DNA of 64,000 nucleotides from Chrysomallon squamiferum (GCA_012295275.1 CM022665.1:30930957-30994956), one strand, 5' to 3'. Shown: positions 20,961 to 32,663, counted from the first letter of the stretch. Notes: a model not told the origin generated them from the sequence alone. Translations and numbers: made by a program.

Positions 20961-20995
20961 GAAGGCAAGTAAAATGTACATACATGAGAAATTAA
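20774..20995 (+). other. upstream ORF overlapping the DLST start (probably not a gene)
   Basis: A 73-codon ORF starts 110 nt before the DLST ATG in another frame and runs past exon 1 into the intron. It would matter only if transcription starts upstream of 20774; then its ATG (ACAATGA) would be an out-of-frame upstream start. The predicted peptide resembles nothing I know. Confidence 0.3.
20884..20964 (+). CDS. DLST: DLST exon 1: start codon and mitochondrial targeting sequence
   Basis: ATG in GGCCATGC context (G at -3), then [19 protein letters not shown] and RSQAIKPK: eight basic and no acidic residues in 27, typical of a matrix-targeting presequence and close in style to human MLSRSRCVSRAFSRS. 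The exon ends CCGAAG at the donor GCAAGT. A GT donor exists 4 nt downstream (GCAA|GTAAAA), but using it shifts the frame and reaches a stop (ATG TGA) at the exon 4-5 junction. Confidence 0.85.
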
Positions 20996-23900
20996 ACGAA
21001 TGAACAATAGTAAGGCAAAAAATATTGTTTCCCGTTTATTTGGCAAATATACTTAGGACCGAGGCGAAAGACCGGAAAATTACCGCTACGGTCACCTTCT
21101 AATATTTTTGGGATGAATTGATACGGCTCATTAATCAAGCTCTCATTAAATTATACCTATAATGAGAATTTAATAATTTACTTTAACATATGAAGTAGTT
21201 GCTTGCAAATAATAATTTGGTATTGAATATCGAAACGCAAAAATTGTATTGCAGGGGACGTCACTCTGTGTGATTACAATTTGCCCTTGAACTCGCATGT
21301 CAAATGTTTTGACGACTGATTCATATAAAATTTAAAAACTAAATTGTAGTAACTATAATAGCACTTTTGCCCTTAAATAATAATCTTTCTCTTTAAATTA
21401 TTTATCGTATTATAATAATATCCACATTTAAATTAATATTTCAATTTAATTTAGCTGTCACTACTGCCTGCCTCTCCGATAATCTAATCATGGATTCGTG
21501 AAATCTTGTTCAGCAGCAGTTTTTGTATTACGATATTAGTTAGGAAATATTTATTTCCCCCAGCCTGATACATCTCTGTCACACTAAACGTAACCCAAAC
21601 ATTAACGTTTAAAATTCATACCTTCCTGAACAGTTGAAGTAAGAAAACCTCCATAACATATGTGCTTTTAACATATAGATGTAGGCTATTGCTTGACAGT
21701 ATTTGATAAACAGTTATTAAATAATAAACTAGAATATTATTTTGTTTATTTATCCTAAATACATACGCCATCTACAGAAATCTGAACCAGAATAGCAGTG
21801 TTGTTTGCTTGATGATAAAATACATATAAATAATTGTAAGTTTCAATGTAGAAAAACATTATTTTAGTTTCTGAGCTGTTCTAGAAATTACAAGTTAATA
21901 TTTTATATACTGGTTTTAGCAAATATCTAGTTCTAAAAATGTTAGTGTCAGCAAATTTGTGCATTTTTTACTGTACAAAGTAATTTGGAAAATATTTATT
22001 TCAGAGAGGTTTGTCTGCTTGTCAAAAGAATGCAGGTAAGATATCAGCATAACTTTTTGTTTAGTTGTTGATTCCTTAAGAAGATCTAATTGACATTAAT
22101 GTCTCACAAAGTTAACTGCTGTTAAAATGATGACTTATTAAAATGTTTACTTAATTTGGCAGTTGAAAATGACATGCATTTTGCCTGTGTTTTGATATTT
22201 GTAAGAATTTATGTATAGGTGTTGGTTACTTTATTCAGAAAACAAATGTTAGAACTTGAATTATGTTGACAGAAAGTTACCACAGATATGCATATACTCA
22301 TGCTCATTAGACATTTTATCATTTTATAAATTGTGTAACAATAATAGTAATACAGAGCAACTGCTACATGTACAGAGATTTGAAATTGTTCTTTAGGTTT
22401 ATGTTTTTAACCAAATAAGTTTAAAAAGGAACCTAAAATATGAAACATGTATGTAAATTATTTCAGTTAAAGTAGTTAAAGGTGTTTTTGTGTAATGCAT
22501 TTACCCAACACTTACTGGCTTAATAGTCAAGTTTCATGTCCTGCACTGCTAAGCCTGGGTTTCTAAAATTTTTAATTTAAAATTTATTTTTAAATTACTA
22601 TTGTACAAGTGTGAAAGCAGTAACACACTGTCAGACTGACAATGAATGTCTAATAGAATTTATTGTTCATTGAATAAGCTTGAGTATATGTGTATGTTCA
22701 TAATAATAGAGGTAATCTTGAATTTCACTTTGGTAACATGACTGGAAACAAAACATTTTTATTTCAGATTTAATCTACAAGAAATGTCTTCCGGGTCTCA
22801 GTTCTTACAGGCACATGTGAGTTGAAGTTGTTTATCACACTCTATTCTGTTACATCTGCAAAATACCTTTAGCTTTCAATAATTAAATTTTCTTGAAATT
22901 TATATAGTGATTTTTCCCATTGGTTTGGTTTTTGTAATTATTGCATTTGTAGGGTCTCTCTGAACTTCTGTCCACTAATTTGACTTTCACAATCAACCAG
23001 TAATAATATTATTTTTAATGATTTTAAAAGCTGAAAGTAATCTCTGGTATCTATCTTGAGTTTATTTCCAGTATGTTATCTTTTGAAGAATTACTTAGAG
23101 ATTCCTTTCTCTAATTTATAACTCTTATAACTTGTGAAATCTAAATAGGTTAACTAGTGTTGCATTTGATAGCTTTTAAACTTATTTTGACAAATAGCAT
23201 TTTAAAATATGTATAATAGTTACCAGCACAAGCCATCTGTTAATATTAGTGTAGTCACTAATAAAAATTTGTTGTACAAACATCTGAGTATCTGAAACAA
23301 GATCTGCATTTTTATATTTTTTTCAAAATTATTATTATTATTATTATTACTAATTTGGTAAATAATTCTTATGCAAGTAATAATCTTTTTTGGGGAACTT
23401 GGTTCATATTTAAATACAGATTTATTGTATTAAATTTTTTTTTAATGTTCATTAGAAGTAGGACTGAAAGAAATCTGATGCTGATGGCAACGTGAATGTT
23501 ACTCATTAATGTTGTATCAAAACTGTAATAAAAATAAACATGTATCACTATCAACGTGTGTTGAATTAACATGTAAACATACATTAATGTAGCCATAACA
23601 CCATGGGTATTTTGGTTGTTGTTTGTTGTTGTGTTTTTTTTTTATAAATAATACCAATTTTATAATTTACATAGATTAATATAGGTCTAGAACAGTTATT
23701 TTGAAAACCTAAGTAAATGCACACTGAATAACTATTGTTTTCACAAAAAAACTGAAACTTCTCAGACATTTTAAATGAACATCATTGACAGAGACATCTT
23801 TTTCAAATACCCTGTGTTAATCACTGATGATATGCTGTTATAACTGTCCATCCCACATTGTATTCAGATCACAGATCAGGTGTCATCAGCTGACCTCTTC

Positions 23901-26900
23901 TGGCAGAATACTAATTAGTTTAAAATGGTTACTCTTACAAAACCCAACAATGACTTGAATATATAAGGTGGCTTAATAAATTCTCCCACTGTTATTATAT
24001 AATGTTACACAACAGTCTGGTTTTCAGTTTTGACCATAGCTACAGAAATTACATATATGTTACATGACTTGGTTACATACAATAAGTATTGATAAAGATT
24101 TGAATTTTGTTTAAATTATTAAAAGGCATTTGTCTGTGACTTGTCTTGGTAGTTAATAAATTGTTGCATTTTCATGGAAAGGGAGAAAATAATAAAATTT
24201 ATTTATTTATTTATTTTATTGCTTTTATTTTGTGAATCACTAATGATGTATAATGATGTATTTTGATTCAGGTTACATACCTAATGATTTACCTACTGGT
24301 TGTTATTATTTTTGAAATTACATATCAGTTTTGTCAGATAATTGCTGTTTAATAGTTTCTTTTATGTGTTAGTACAGCAATTTGATAGGAATCTTTATGA
24401 GACAGGTAACATTGCCCATTTTGGAAAAAAAAAGAGAATATATATCATTAAAAAAGAACCCATTTATCAGAAATGGAAATAAATTTAATTCCATGTATAT
24501 ATTAATAGCAGGTGTCCTGTTTAATTTTTCCCAGGCTCATTTAAATAATAACAATATGTCAATAATCAGTCTTGTGTTTCAATTATTTATTCATATCTTC
24601 TGCATATGGAGTTTTTGGTTCATATTTCTACTAACATCTTTGTGACTTAGTCTTTCTTTTGTCTGAATTTTGCAATAAAACAAAGCCATTCTGACTAAAA
24701 CATTAATTGTAATAAATAACAATGTGTAAAGAAATCAAGGTTGAGAGGATTTTAGTTACACAAAGGAACAAAGCAGATCTTTATCTCACATTTCTTCTGT
24801 AATCCTCTCAGAAGATTTACCTTAATACATGTTTAATTAGCGAACCAGCTACAGAAGTTTTATTCCAGTTGATCACATTGGGAATAATTAATCTCTAAAG
24901 GTAATGAAGCATCAAAAGAAAAATGTCTTTTCTTGAAACTTTAGCCGATTTCTGAAAGAGCTTGGCTTGTTAAAGTGGCATTATCAAAGTTTAAAATTTA
25001 CTTATTTGTATTTATTTCACTTTGGTACATATATTGAAAAATAAATGATTGCTTCATAAAGAAAGAAAGAAAAAATAGATTAGGATTTTTCAATTATTGT
25101 AGAGACTGCTTTAAAATATGTCTAGAACCAGAAATAGTTCATTGACGTCATCCGCTGTGATTAAAGAAATCTTTTTTTTATTTTTTATTTTTTTTTATTT
25201 ACAAGATTTTGTTTTAAAAGTATTTAGAATGTTTTTAAAATATAGTATAGGTATATAAATTGAATAAAGTGTATGTGTTTCTCCTAAGATAAATACCAAT
25301 ATCATTATTTCTACTGCCGCTATTACTGTTACTACTGTTGTTTAAATTAATGTTAAATATTATAATTTTAAATTATTGCTGTAGATGCTTGAACCATTTG
25401 TGGGTTGGATCACACAGGAACATTCACAGCTCGTCAGTCCTATGTAGGTGTTTTATCTTTACTTTTTAACAGATACAATGTTTTTTAAATGCAATTAAAA
25501 AAATATGTTTGATCTGGCAGTGTCTCATTAAAAAATTATAACTGTACTTTATTGTTCCTGCTTTTGTTTATTATTATTATTATTATTATGTTGGGGAAAA
25601 ATTAATTCATCTGAATATAAAATACAAGAAAGTAGTAAATGCTTGATTTGGGTAATGTATTAAAATACATGCTTAGCAGGTATAAACAGAATAGCCTAAA
25701 TGGATTTTTAATACTTCTGAATAAAAAAAAAAAGTTCAAAGACAAATTATTAGCCTCCATACATATTCTTGAATTTTTATCATTGGTGTCTTTTATTGTT
25801 AGCATTATCATAAAATCATTTACTGTAACCAAATGAAACAGTTTGAAAGTAAAGAAAATGTATATTTTACAAAGGTATTACTTAGTTACAAAGTCTGCCT
25901 AAGAAGTACACTGTAAGCTAATATTTTATTTCAGGTGATGACACAATTGTTAGTTCACCACCATTTGCTGAATCAGTCACAGAAGGTGATATCAGATGGG
26001 AAAAAGGTATTTTACTTTAAAAAGGTCATTTCCTTTTTATATCATTACATCAAAACCATATATCTGACATCTAATAACCATTAATAATAAAATATTTTCA
26101 TATATTAAATACATATTTATTAATTCAGTAAAACTGTTATATTCATTACATCATTAGAACTTGTTTCTGGATGTTCTGGACATGTTGGCATTTTAAAAAA
26201 AAAAAAAAAAATTATTATATTAGTTTTATATTTTATTTTATTATTTTAATTTTTTTGTTTGTTTTAAATGACACTTTCTAACAAATATCATTTATTGTTT
26301 CACCTGCATTTTAGTAAAATGTAAGTGGCAATAAAAAAATGTGTTTAATTTGTCGCTTTATTTGCTCAGTTGAATGTATTATTTCTTAGATGAAAAGTGA
26401 AATAAAGAGAAGTGTATCTCTAATAATGAAATTAATGTATTTCAGCTGTAGGTGACACAGTGTCTGTTGATGAAGTTATAGCAGAAATTGAAACTGACAA
26501 GGTAAAGCTAATTATAAAGATAATAAATTATAATGTAATTATCTGTGTTTATCTTTAATGCATTTATATTAATTACACTCGTAAGATAATTTGAAAATAA
26601 TCCAGAATTATTGAATTTATTATCTGAAATTTGTTGCATCAAAATTTGAATGTTTTCATCCTAGAATTAAAGCTTAAATATAAATTTAACTTTAAAAAAA
26701 TAAAAAATAATTTATTTATTTTTCCATTTTTTTTATATTTTTATTTTTTATTTTCTTTAATTCTAATTTTTTTTTTAGACATCCATCCAGGTGCCAGCAC
26801 CAGTGGCTGGGATTATTGAGGAGTTGTTTGTTGAAGATGGAGGAACTGTAAATGCTGGACAACAGTTGTGCAAAATAAAGATAACAGGTAGCAAAAATGA

Positions 26901-27124
26901 ATCATCTGTGCATAAGTGTGCCCAGAACATTATTTTAACCACTGTTGTTTTAGATGTGTACATTTTGACAGCATTCTGTTTTATTTTTTTTTACTTCATA
27001 GCTAATTAGAGCGAGATTTATTTTACAACATTTCAATGCTGAATTGTTTTAATTGAGAGAAATCATGACTCGTTTATTAGAAATGCTTTAACCTGTTGTA
27101 TATTCATAAAACAATGACCTAAAA

Positions 27125-27163
<39 letters not shown>

Positions 27164-30100
27164 TTTTTATGGGCTGGCAGCAGACATGTTGGCTAAATCT
27201 TTGCCTTTGTCTTTCACAGGAGATGCTCCTGCAAAACCAGCAGCTGCACCTAGTGCACCTACTGCACCACCCCCTCAAGCTGCTGCAGCAGCACCATCTC
27301 CCCCACCAGCAGCAGCTGCACCACCTTCATCAGCAGCAGGACCTATTCCAACAGTTCCACCTCCAGTGCCACCACTGCCAAAAGGACCTATGTCATCTCA
27401 GCCTACCTCGTCCATAAAATCAACCCCAATTTCTGCAGTTCAAACAGAACCTATTGTAGGTGCCAGGACAGAGCAGAGGGTGAGTATGGGAAAGAACACA
27501 TTAAACGTAAGAGACTGATGATGTAATTTAATCCTTATTGCTTAAGATAGGTTTGTCTTGTGTAATGAGGCTTCTGATACAGTCAGCAAGATGTGCATCT
27601 CATTTTGGTCTTATTTTTCATTGTAATATATTCTTCTGTTTAAAAACTGATATTTGTTCAGATAGGATTTTCTGATTCTTTAAAAAGTTTCAAAATTCCA
27701 ACTTGCATTTAGTCAGTTACTATTTTCTTTATGATGAGAAAGCCTTTTTCATTCTTATAGTTTTATACCATTTCAGAGGATAACAGTTTATTCATCTTCA
27801 GCACATAAAAAGATCCATATTCTGTATAATTTAATAATTCATAAGTTAATTGTTTCAGGTAAAGATGAATCGTATGCGACTTCGAATAGCACAGCGACTA
27901 AAAGATGCACAGAATACCTGTGCTATGCTTACTACTTTTAATGAAATAGACATGTCGTAAGTAATTTTAAAATCAGTTTTACTTACAATTATGTAGATGA
28001 GTTTATTTTTGTGTTTCTTTATGTGAATTGTACAGCTGAATTAATGTTAACAAAACCTCAGAATATAACTTGGCAGATGTCAAAGTTTATAGCAGAGAGG
28101 AAACTATATCAATTAGCAGTAAGGAAGCTTGTTAAAGGCTGGAATGAGGATGACTGAATTACATCTCAGCCAAACACTCTGACCATTTGGCTACAGCTCT
28201 CTTTACATATGAATTTGTCATTGAAATAATTCATTCTTATTAATACTTTTAAAAAAAAGGTTTAACTTTTCTGAAAACAAAGTACTAAGTGTCATCGTCT
28301 TTTTTTAAGTTTACAGCATAACTAAATAGGTAAAAATGTGAATTTTTGTTATAATATTTTCAGCAATATCATGGAGATGAGAGGTAAACATAAAGAAGCC
28401 TTTCTTAAGAAATTTGGCCTCAAGCTCGGATTTATGTCTGCCTTTGTAAAGGCTACAGCATTTGCACTTCAAGATCAGCCAGTAGTGAATGCAGTCATAG
28501 ATGAAACTGAAATAGTCTATCGTGATTATGTAGATATTAGTGTGGCTGTTGCTACTCCTAAGGTGAGTTGACGATGTGTTTGTTAATTTGATTGTTATTA
28601 TCAGTAATATTCTGACAAATACATCTGTTGTCTGTCACCAATGCAGGAAATTACAATTTTATTGTTTTGCTACATGTGAGAATATTTTGAACAGTCTTGA
28701 AGTAATTGAGGAATTATTACTTTATTAGTATTAAAACTGTCATACTTGCTTTTTCTGTTATTATTTTTTATTTTTATTTTTTTAAGTTTTTCAGATGTTT
28801 TGGGATTGTAATTTTTTTTTAATTTATTTTAAAGTATATTAATAATAATAAATGACAAAACTTTTTTATTTATAATTTTTTTTTTATTACTTTTAGACTT
28901 GAATAAATTTTGATAAAAATATTATTGTCTTGTTTATGCATACAGTGAAAAGATAATTTAAAAAAATGGGATTTGTTAATAAAACAAAAGAAAAGGAAAA
29001 AAGTAAAATAAAAATAATAAATTCACATCTTTTACAGAATAAGTGGAAATGTCATTTAGCAGTAGATGACTTTGTTAAATCAGTATTGTTAGTTTCATGA
29101 CTTTGAATGCCAAATGACATATAAACATTACATAAATGTTTAAAACAAGCATTTGAGTTCTGCCAGATGTTTTTATTTTTATTTCTTGTATAAATCCTGA
29201 CAGATTTTTCATCTGAAATATTTGTCAAATCTATGCAGTCATCGTTGTTTTCTTTCTTAAACTGAATGCTGGTGTTAAATAGTTTTTAATATTCAGTACA
29301 CTTCCAAAAATTTGTGCAGACATTATTGTATTTAAAAAATTAACAGTTTGTTTTAAGAATACCTGACCACTGGAAATGTAAGGATGTTAGTGAGTTGTAT
29401 AATTTGTTCATATTTCAGGGTTTAGTAGTTCCTGTGATAAGAAATGTTGAAAAGATGAATTATGCTGATATTGAGAAAGCTATCAATGAACTAGGAGAAA
29501 AGGTTTGTAATCAGGATAGAATCATTAGGCAACAAGAATGAAATTTAAGGTTTTTCATCTATATCCAGTATGTTTTGGAAGTGACCATTGAAAATGTATC
29601 ATAATTACATGTCTGTTAACAAAGCATTGCAGTGTACAAAAAACAATGGTATAAATAAATATGTATATACCATCATTTAATACCTACCATACCATACCAT
29701 TAATAATGGTAAATAGATTGAAAACAGTAAAATATTTTATTAAAATTAAATGAGCCGTTAATAAATGTGCTTTTTATGTTGATACATCTTAATAATATAA
29801 ACTTCATCAAACAGATTAATAAATAATTGTTTCATTGCTTAAAATAAATTAAGTTAGTAAATGTAGATTTAAATGGGCGGGTTTTAAAACAACAAAAGTC
29901 AGGAATTTATATTGAACAGTGAGCTTAAGGTAACCTACTTCCTAATGATTTATAAAATAACTCTTTAATAGTTGAAAGACCAATTAAAATACCTGGGTCA
30001 CAGCTGTGAAAATGTGATTTTTTTTTTTTTTTTTTTTTTCCCCTATTACAAAATCAATTTAAAAATTAAATATTTCACAGGCAAGAGCAGGTTCTCTAGC

Positions 30101-30626
30101 AGTTGAAGATATGGATGGTGGTACATTTACAATCAGTAATGGTGGTGTGTTTGGCTCTCTGTATGGTACGCCAATAATCAATCCTCCTCAGTCAGCCATT
30201 CTTGGCATGCATGGCATTTTTGACAGGCCTGTTGCTGTTAGTGGAAAGGTGAGTTGCTTTACATACAGATTGTATATGTAATTTATGGAATCAGTTAATA
30301 TAACTATTAACAGTTTAAGAGATTGTAAAAAAAAATTAAATGCAGTAGATTTTTAAAAAAAAATCAGTTTGAATATTGGTTTAATGAGTCTTATTTTTTC
30401 ATTTTTAGATTGTTAAATAATTTTAATATCTTCGTGAAATTTTATAATTGGTGACTTTATTTCAATATTATTAATATATTATTTTTTCCAGGTTGAAATT
30501 CGCCCAATGATGTATGTAGCTCTGACGTATGATCACCGACTGATTGATGGCCGTGAAGCTGTTCTTTTCTTAAGAAAAATAAAAGCTGCGGTAGAAGATC
30601 CAAGAATTATTTTACTAGATTTGTAA
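20884..30626 (+). CDS. DLST: dihydrolipoyllysine succinyltransferase, E2 of 2-oxoglutarate dehydrogenase (mitochondrial)
   Basis: Gene-level entry. Exons: 20884-20964, 22005-22035, 22768-22816, 25385-25443, 25935-26006, 26446-26501, 26779-26887, 27220-27479, 27859-27956, 28364-28562, 29419-29502, 30081-30248, 30492-30626. They sum to 1401 nt, 466 residues plus TAA (human DLST is 453), and every junction keeps phase. The enzyme moves succinyl groups from the E1-loaded lipoyl arm to CoA in the TCA cycle, in the mitochondrial matrix. Layout: Arg-rich targeting peptide (1-~65), lipoyl domain with ETDK lysine at 116, Ala/Pro linker without a peripheral subunit-binding domain as expected for DLST, and catalytic domain ending in DHRLIDGRE (His437, Asp441, Gly442) and a final LLDL. 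All introns are GT-AG except intron 1, which needs GC-AG. Nothing looks broken. Confidence 0.97.
20965..22004 (+). other. DLST intron 1 with GC-AG ends
   Basis: It begins GCAAGT (AAG|GCAAGT is the usual strong context of GC donors) and ends TTATTTCAG. A repeat shared with 20237-20289 starts 14 bp inside the intron (20979-21032). No exon seen in the remainder. Confidence 0.75.
20979..21032. repeat. dispersed repeat copy B, next to the DLST exon 1 donor
   Basis: Direct-orientation partner of 20237-20289, starting 14 bp into intron 1. Confidence 0.75.
22005..22035 (+). CDS. DLST: DLST exon 2 (31-nt micro-exon)
   Basis: Flanked by TTATTTCAG and GTAAGA; encodes [10 protein letters not shown] plus one base. 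It continues the targeting peptide region (human has a similar FQKGN segment). It is needed to carry the phase from exon 1 (phase 0) to exon 3 (phase 1). Confidence 0.8.
22510..22570 (+). mobile_element. tRNA-derived SINE relic (candidate) in DLST intron 2
   Basis: TGGCTTAATAGTCAAG (22516-22531) resembles an RNA polymerase III A box. GGGTTTCTAA (22558-22567), 42 nt further on, resembles a decayed B box; tRNA genes space these by about 44 nt. No acceptor stem can be folded, so a relic at best. Confidence 0.35.
22768..22816 (+). CDS. DLST: DLST exon 3
   Basis: Acceptor TTTATTTCAG, donor CACAT|GTGAGT. Encodes [16 protein letters not shown]; the LPG...Y resembles human RRSLPGVSLCQGPGY in the presequence region. 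Ends in phase 2. Confidence 0.82.
22817..25384 (+). other. DLST intron 3 (2.6 kb), no exon seen
   Basis: The largest DLST intron. It is AT-rich, with short (ATT)n at 23330-23350 and (TTTA)n at 24200-24216, a T-rich run near 25170-25200, and a full palindromic CRE-like TGACGTCA at 25144-25151. No coding exon recognised on either strand. Confidence 0.7.
25385..25443 (+). CDS. DLST: DLST exon 4 (end of presequence)
   Basis: Acceptor TATTGCTGTAG, donor CCTAT|GTAGGT. Encodes [20 protein letters not shown] and part of a Cys that exon 5 completes, giving SSSVLCDD. This lines up with human FRTTAVCKDD, the start of mature DLST. A second donor one codon later (TGTAG|GTGTTT) breaks the frame. Confidence 0.85.
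25935..26006 (+). CDS. DLST: DLST exon 5: start of lipoyl domain
   Basis: Encodes [32 protein letters not shown] is the hallmark first strand of the DLST lipoyl domain. Acceptor TTATTTCAG, donor AAAAAG|GTATTT. Confidence 0.96.
26446..26501 (+). CDS. DLST: DLST exon 6: lipoyl-lysine
   Basis: Encodes [19 protein letters not shown]. The final codon AAG is the lipoylated Lys (residue 116) of the ETDK turn, so the intron falls directly after it. Donor AAG|GTAAAG. Confidence 0.97.
26779..26887 (+). CDS. DLST: DLST exon 7: second half of lipoyl domain
   Basis: Encodes [20 protein letters not shown] followed by [16 protein letters not shown]. The V-A-P-V-A-G turn and the GGTV-GQ-L strand complete the lipoyl-domain fold. 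Acceptor has a long T tract; donor ATAACAG|GTAGCA. Confidence 0.97.
27130..27153. repeat. (TA)n in DLST intron 7
   Basis: Twelve TA units followed by a short CA run. Confidence 0.9.
27220..27479 (+). CDS. DLST: DLST exon 8: Ala/Pro flexible linker
   Basis: Encodes a low-complexity Ala/Pro hinge of about 55 residues that lets the lipoyl arm swing between E1, E2 and E3, then [20 protein letters not shown] and ARTEQR, which leads into the catalytic core. There is no E3/E1-binding domain between lipoyl and catalytic domains, as is usual for DLST. Donor AGAGG|GTGAGT. Confidence 0.95.
27859..27956 (+). CDS. DLST: DLST exon 9: start of catalytic domain
   Basis: Encodes [20 protein letters not shown] and [12 protein letters not shown]; nearly identical to human [20 protein letters not shown]. 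Donor ATGTC|GTAAGT, phase 2. Confidence 0.97.
28138..28205 (-). mobile_element. tRNA-derived SINE relic (candidate) in DLST intron 9
   Basis: Minus strand reads GTAGCCAAATGGTCAGAG followed by TGTTTGGCTGAGATG: a good A box (TAGCCAAATGG, 28193-28183) and a sequence like the D-arm/anticodon region of a tRNA. The B-box position (CTCATTCCAGCC) is degenerate. Cephalopods are known to carry tRNA-derived SINEs. Confidence 0.4.
28364..28562 (+). CDS. DLST: DLST exon 10: catalytic core
   Basis: Encodes [39 protein letters not shown] and [16 protein letters not shown] through VAVATPK. The loop [10 protein letters not shown] is two residues shorter than human DDTTKEVVYRDY. Donor CCTAAG|GTGAGT. Confidence 0.97.
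29419..29502 (+). CDS. DLST: DLST exon 11
   Basis: 28 codons: [20 protein letters not shown] and AINELGEK, part of the CoA/dihydrolipoamide channel region. Acceptor ATATTTCAG; donor GAAAAG|GTTTGT is the weakest GT donor of the gene. Confidence 0.97.
30081..30248 (+). CDS. DLST: DLST exon 12
   Basis: 56 codons with the signature [20 protein letters not shown], then [20 protein letters not shown]. This is the conserved core of 2-oxoacid dehydrogenase acyltransferases. Donor GGAAAG|GTGAGT. Confidence 0.97.
30492..30626 (+). CDS. DLST: DLST exon 13: catalytic His motif and stop
   Basis: Encodes [20 protein letters not shown], then [20 protein letters not shown] and LLDL, stop TAA at 30624-30626. 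His437 and Asp441 form the acyltransferase active-site motif HxxxDG. Confidence 0.97.
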   Translation, partial: VEIRPMMYVALTYDHRLIDGREAVLFLRKIKAAVEDPRIILLDL

Positions 30627-32230
30627 CACCTTGATTGTTAGTCAAATATTTTACCTTCATGACAGCTGTTAATACACTGATCAGGTCTGAATAAGGAAAC
30701 AAATTATTAGTATTTTGAAGGGTCTCAGTGTTGTTTGCTTTTTGAGATAAAATGTTGGGTTGCATAAATATTGTTATATTCAAACTTAGACCAACTTTGT
30801 AGAGGTTGATGCTGGATAATACCTTGTTTATTTTTGACTATTCTCTGCTACAATCAGGTGATGTAAATTTTCTAGTGATCATGTGAGGCTCACTGTCATA
30901 AAGTGGCTTTAAAATTTATATTTTATACATTTTGCAGTGAGATTACATGTATTAAAATAGTTTCTTGATTTCTTTATTGCAAATGTATTTTTTTTTCTTT
31001 CTTTTTTTATTTATACTTATTATTTTAAATGATGAATAAAATGATATTAATTTACCATAAATATTTTCATGTTCTGTTTGTATGAAGGATTGATGGCTCT
31101 ATTTTAAGATGGTAAATATGTGATATGCTCTAGGAACAGCTGAAACTCGTATGGATCTGAATAAAGAAGCATTAATATTATTTTAACAGTTTTGTCTGTT
31201 TTTAACTGGGTTATTTTAATGTTCTCAAGTAGACTGTGAAGATCAATAATTGTTTTGCATTTACAGTCATTTCGTTCGAACACGAATATTTTAATTTCTA
31301 GTTATTCCCATCCAAGGGTTTTATAAACGTTCATCTATAGATCAGTGATGCAAAGTTCTTGGACAGGGTTGCTTTTAAACAGCTTAAAAATACACCAGCT
31401 TTTGATTTGTATGTGCTTCGAAGACAAATCCACTGACTGAAAACTAAGATAAGTGATAAAATCAAACTAAACGAATTTTTATAAAAAAATATATTTTGAC
31501 TTTTCAAAAAAAAAAAAAAAAAAAAAAAAAAGATTAGAAGAAACACCTAAACTTCAAAATGGAGAATTTGTGAAACAATGTACATAAGAGTGGCTGTTTG
31601 GGCATTGTTTTTAATTTAATATTTACCTTTTTGAATTAGCTTATATATTTTATTTTATTATTAAAACCATTATCTTGACAAAAGATCATTTGGTTATACC
31701 AAAGTCTTTTGTGTGTACAATCTTGTCATATTTGTGACAACAGTATGTATATTCATGTTGAATGTTGACCATGAACACTTTATTGTCAGTTCCTAAGTTG
31801 TAGACATTTATAAGATCATTTACTGTCTTTACCAAAAATCTGCAATATTATATTCTGAAGCCGTTTATAATTCGTTTTCGCACAAATAAAAGTCAAATGT
31901 ATTCCAGATTATTTGTTTATAATTAATGTTCTTGTTTCAAAAGATTCTTGCTTTAAATATATATATGCATTACTGCATCTTGTTTACAAGAAAATTATTA
32001 ATATACAAATTTAGAATGTTTTCATTGAAAAAAAGTTAATTTAAATAAAAAAATAAATACATAAATAAAAACAATCGTAATAATATATACATTGTAACAT
32101 TGTGATAAAAATGTTCGTAATGTATTTACAGGGGAAAAAAAAAAAAAAAAAAAGTTTGTGAAGTTTATGAAGATAAATGTATAATGTATAAACTGCCTTT
32201 GTTTAATAAAAAGCTTTTGAATTAAAATAA
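30627..32230 (+). terminator. DLST 3' UTR and poly(A) signals
   Basis: Four AATAAA hexamers follow the stop: 31035-31040, 31160-31165, 31885-31890 and 32205-32210. The last (GTTTAATAAAAAGC) is followed by T/GT-rich sequence, as expected of a cleavage site, so the longest 3' UTR would be about 1.6 kb. The 3' UTR contains a poly-A run at 31507-31531. Which signals are used cannot be told. Confidence 0.6.
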
Positions 32231-32581
32231 TATTTTGCTTTGTTTATGCTAATGTATTTTTCTGTTCCAGAAAAAAACGTGTTATGCTTCTCCTGTCTTG
32301 TTTAAGTATAAATGTTCTTTTATTTAAAGTATAATTGATGTTATTGAAAGGTCTGTCTCCATAAAGAAAAAGCAGAAGACCTCTCGCTGTTAAAAAAGTG
32401 CAACAGGTGGTGATTGTTCATGTCATCTATTGTATTTAGAAAAAAAAGGTGCTTTTAGTACAGCCAAGATGTCGGCAGATGGACTAATGTACCATCTTTC
32501 AAAAATTTAATTATAAACTTTCCTACAATAGTAATATTGGTTTTCTACCGTAATAATAGCAAATGGTAGTATATCTATCTA

Positions 32582-32663
<82 letters not shown>

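Noticed and set aside
27169-27417. Gln/His/Leu-rich ORF over DLST exon 8
   Set aside because: Wrong frame of the Ala/Pro linker, whose true frame is fixed by the flanking DLST exons.
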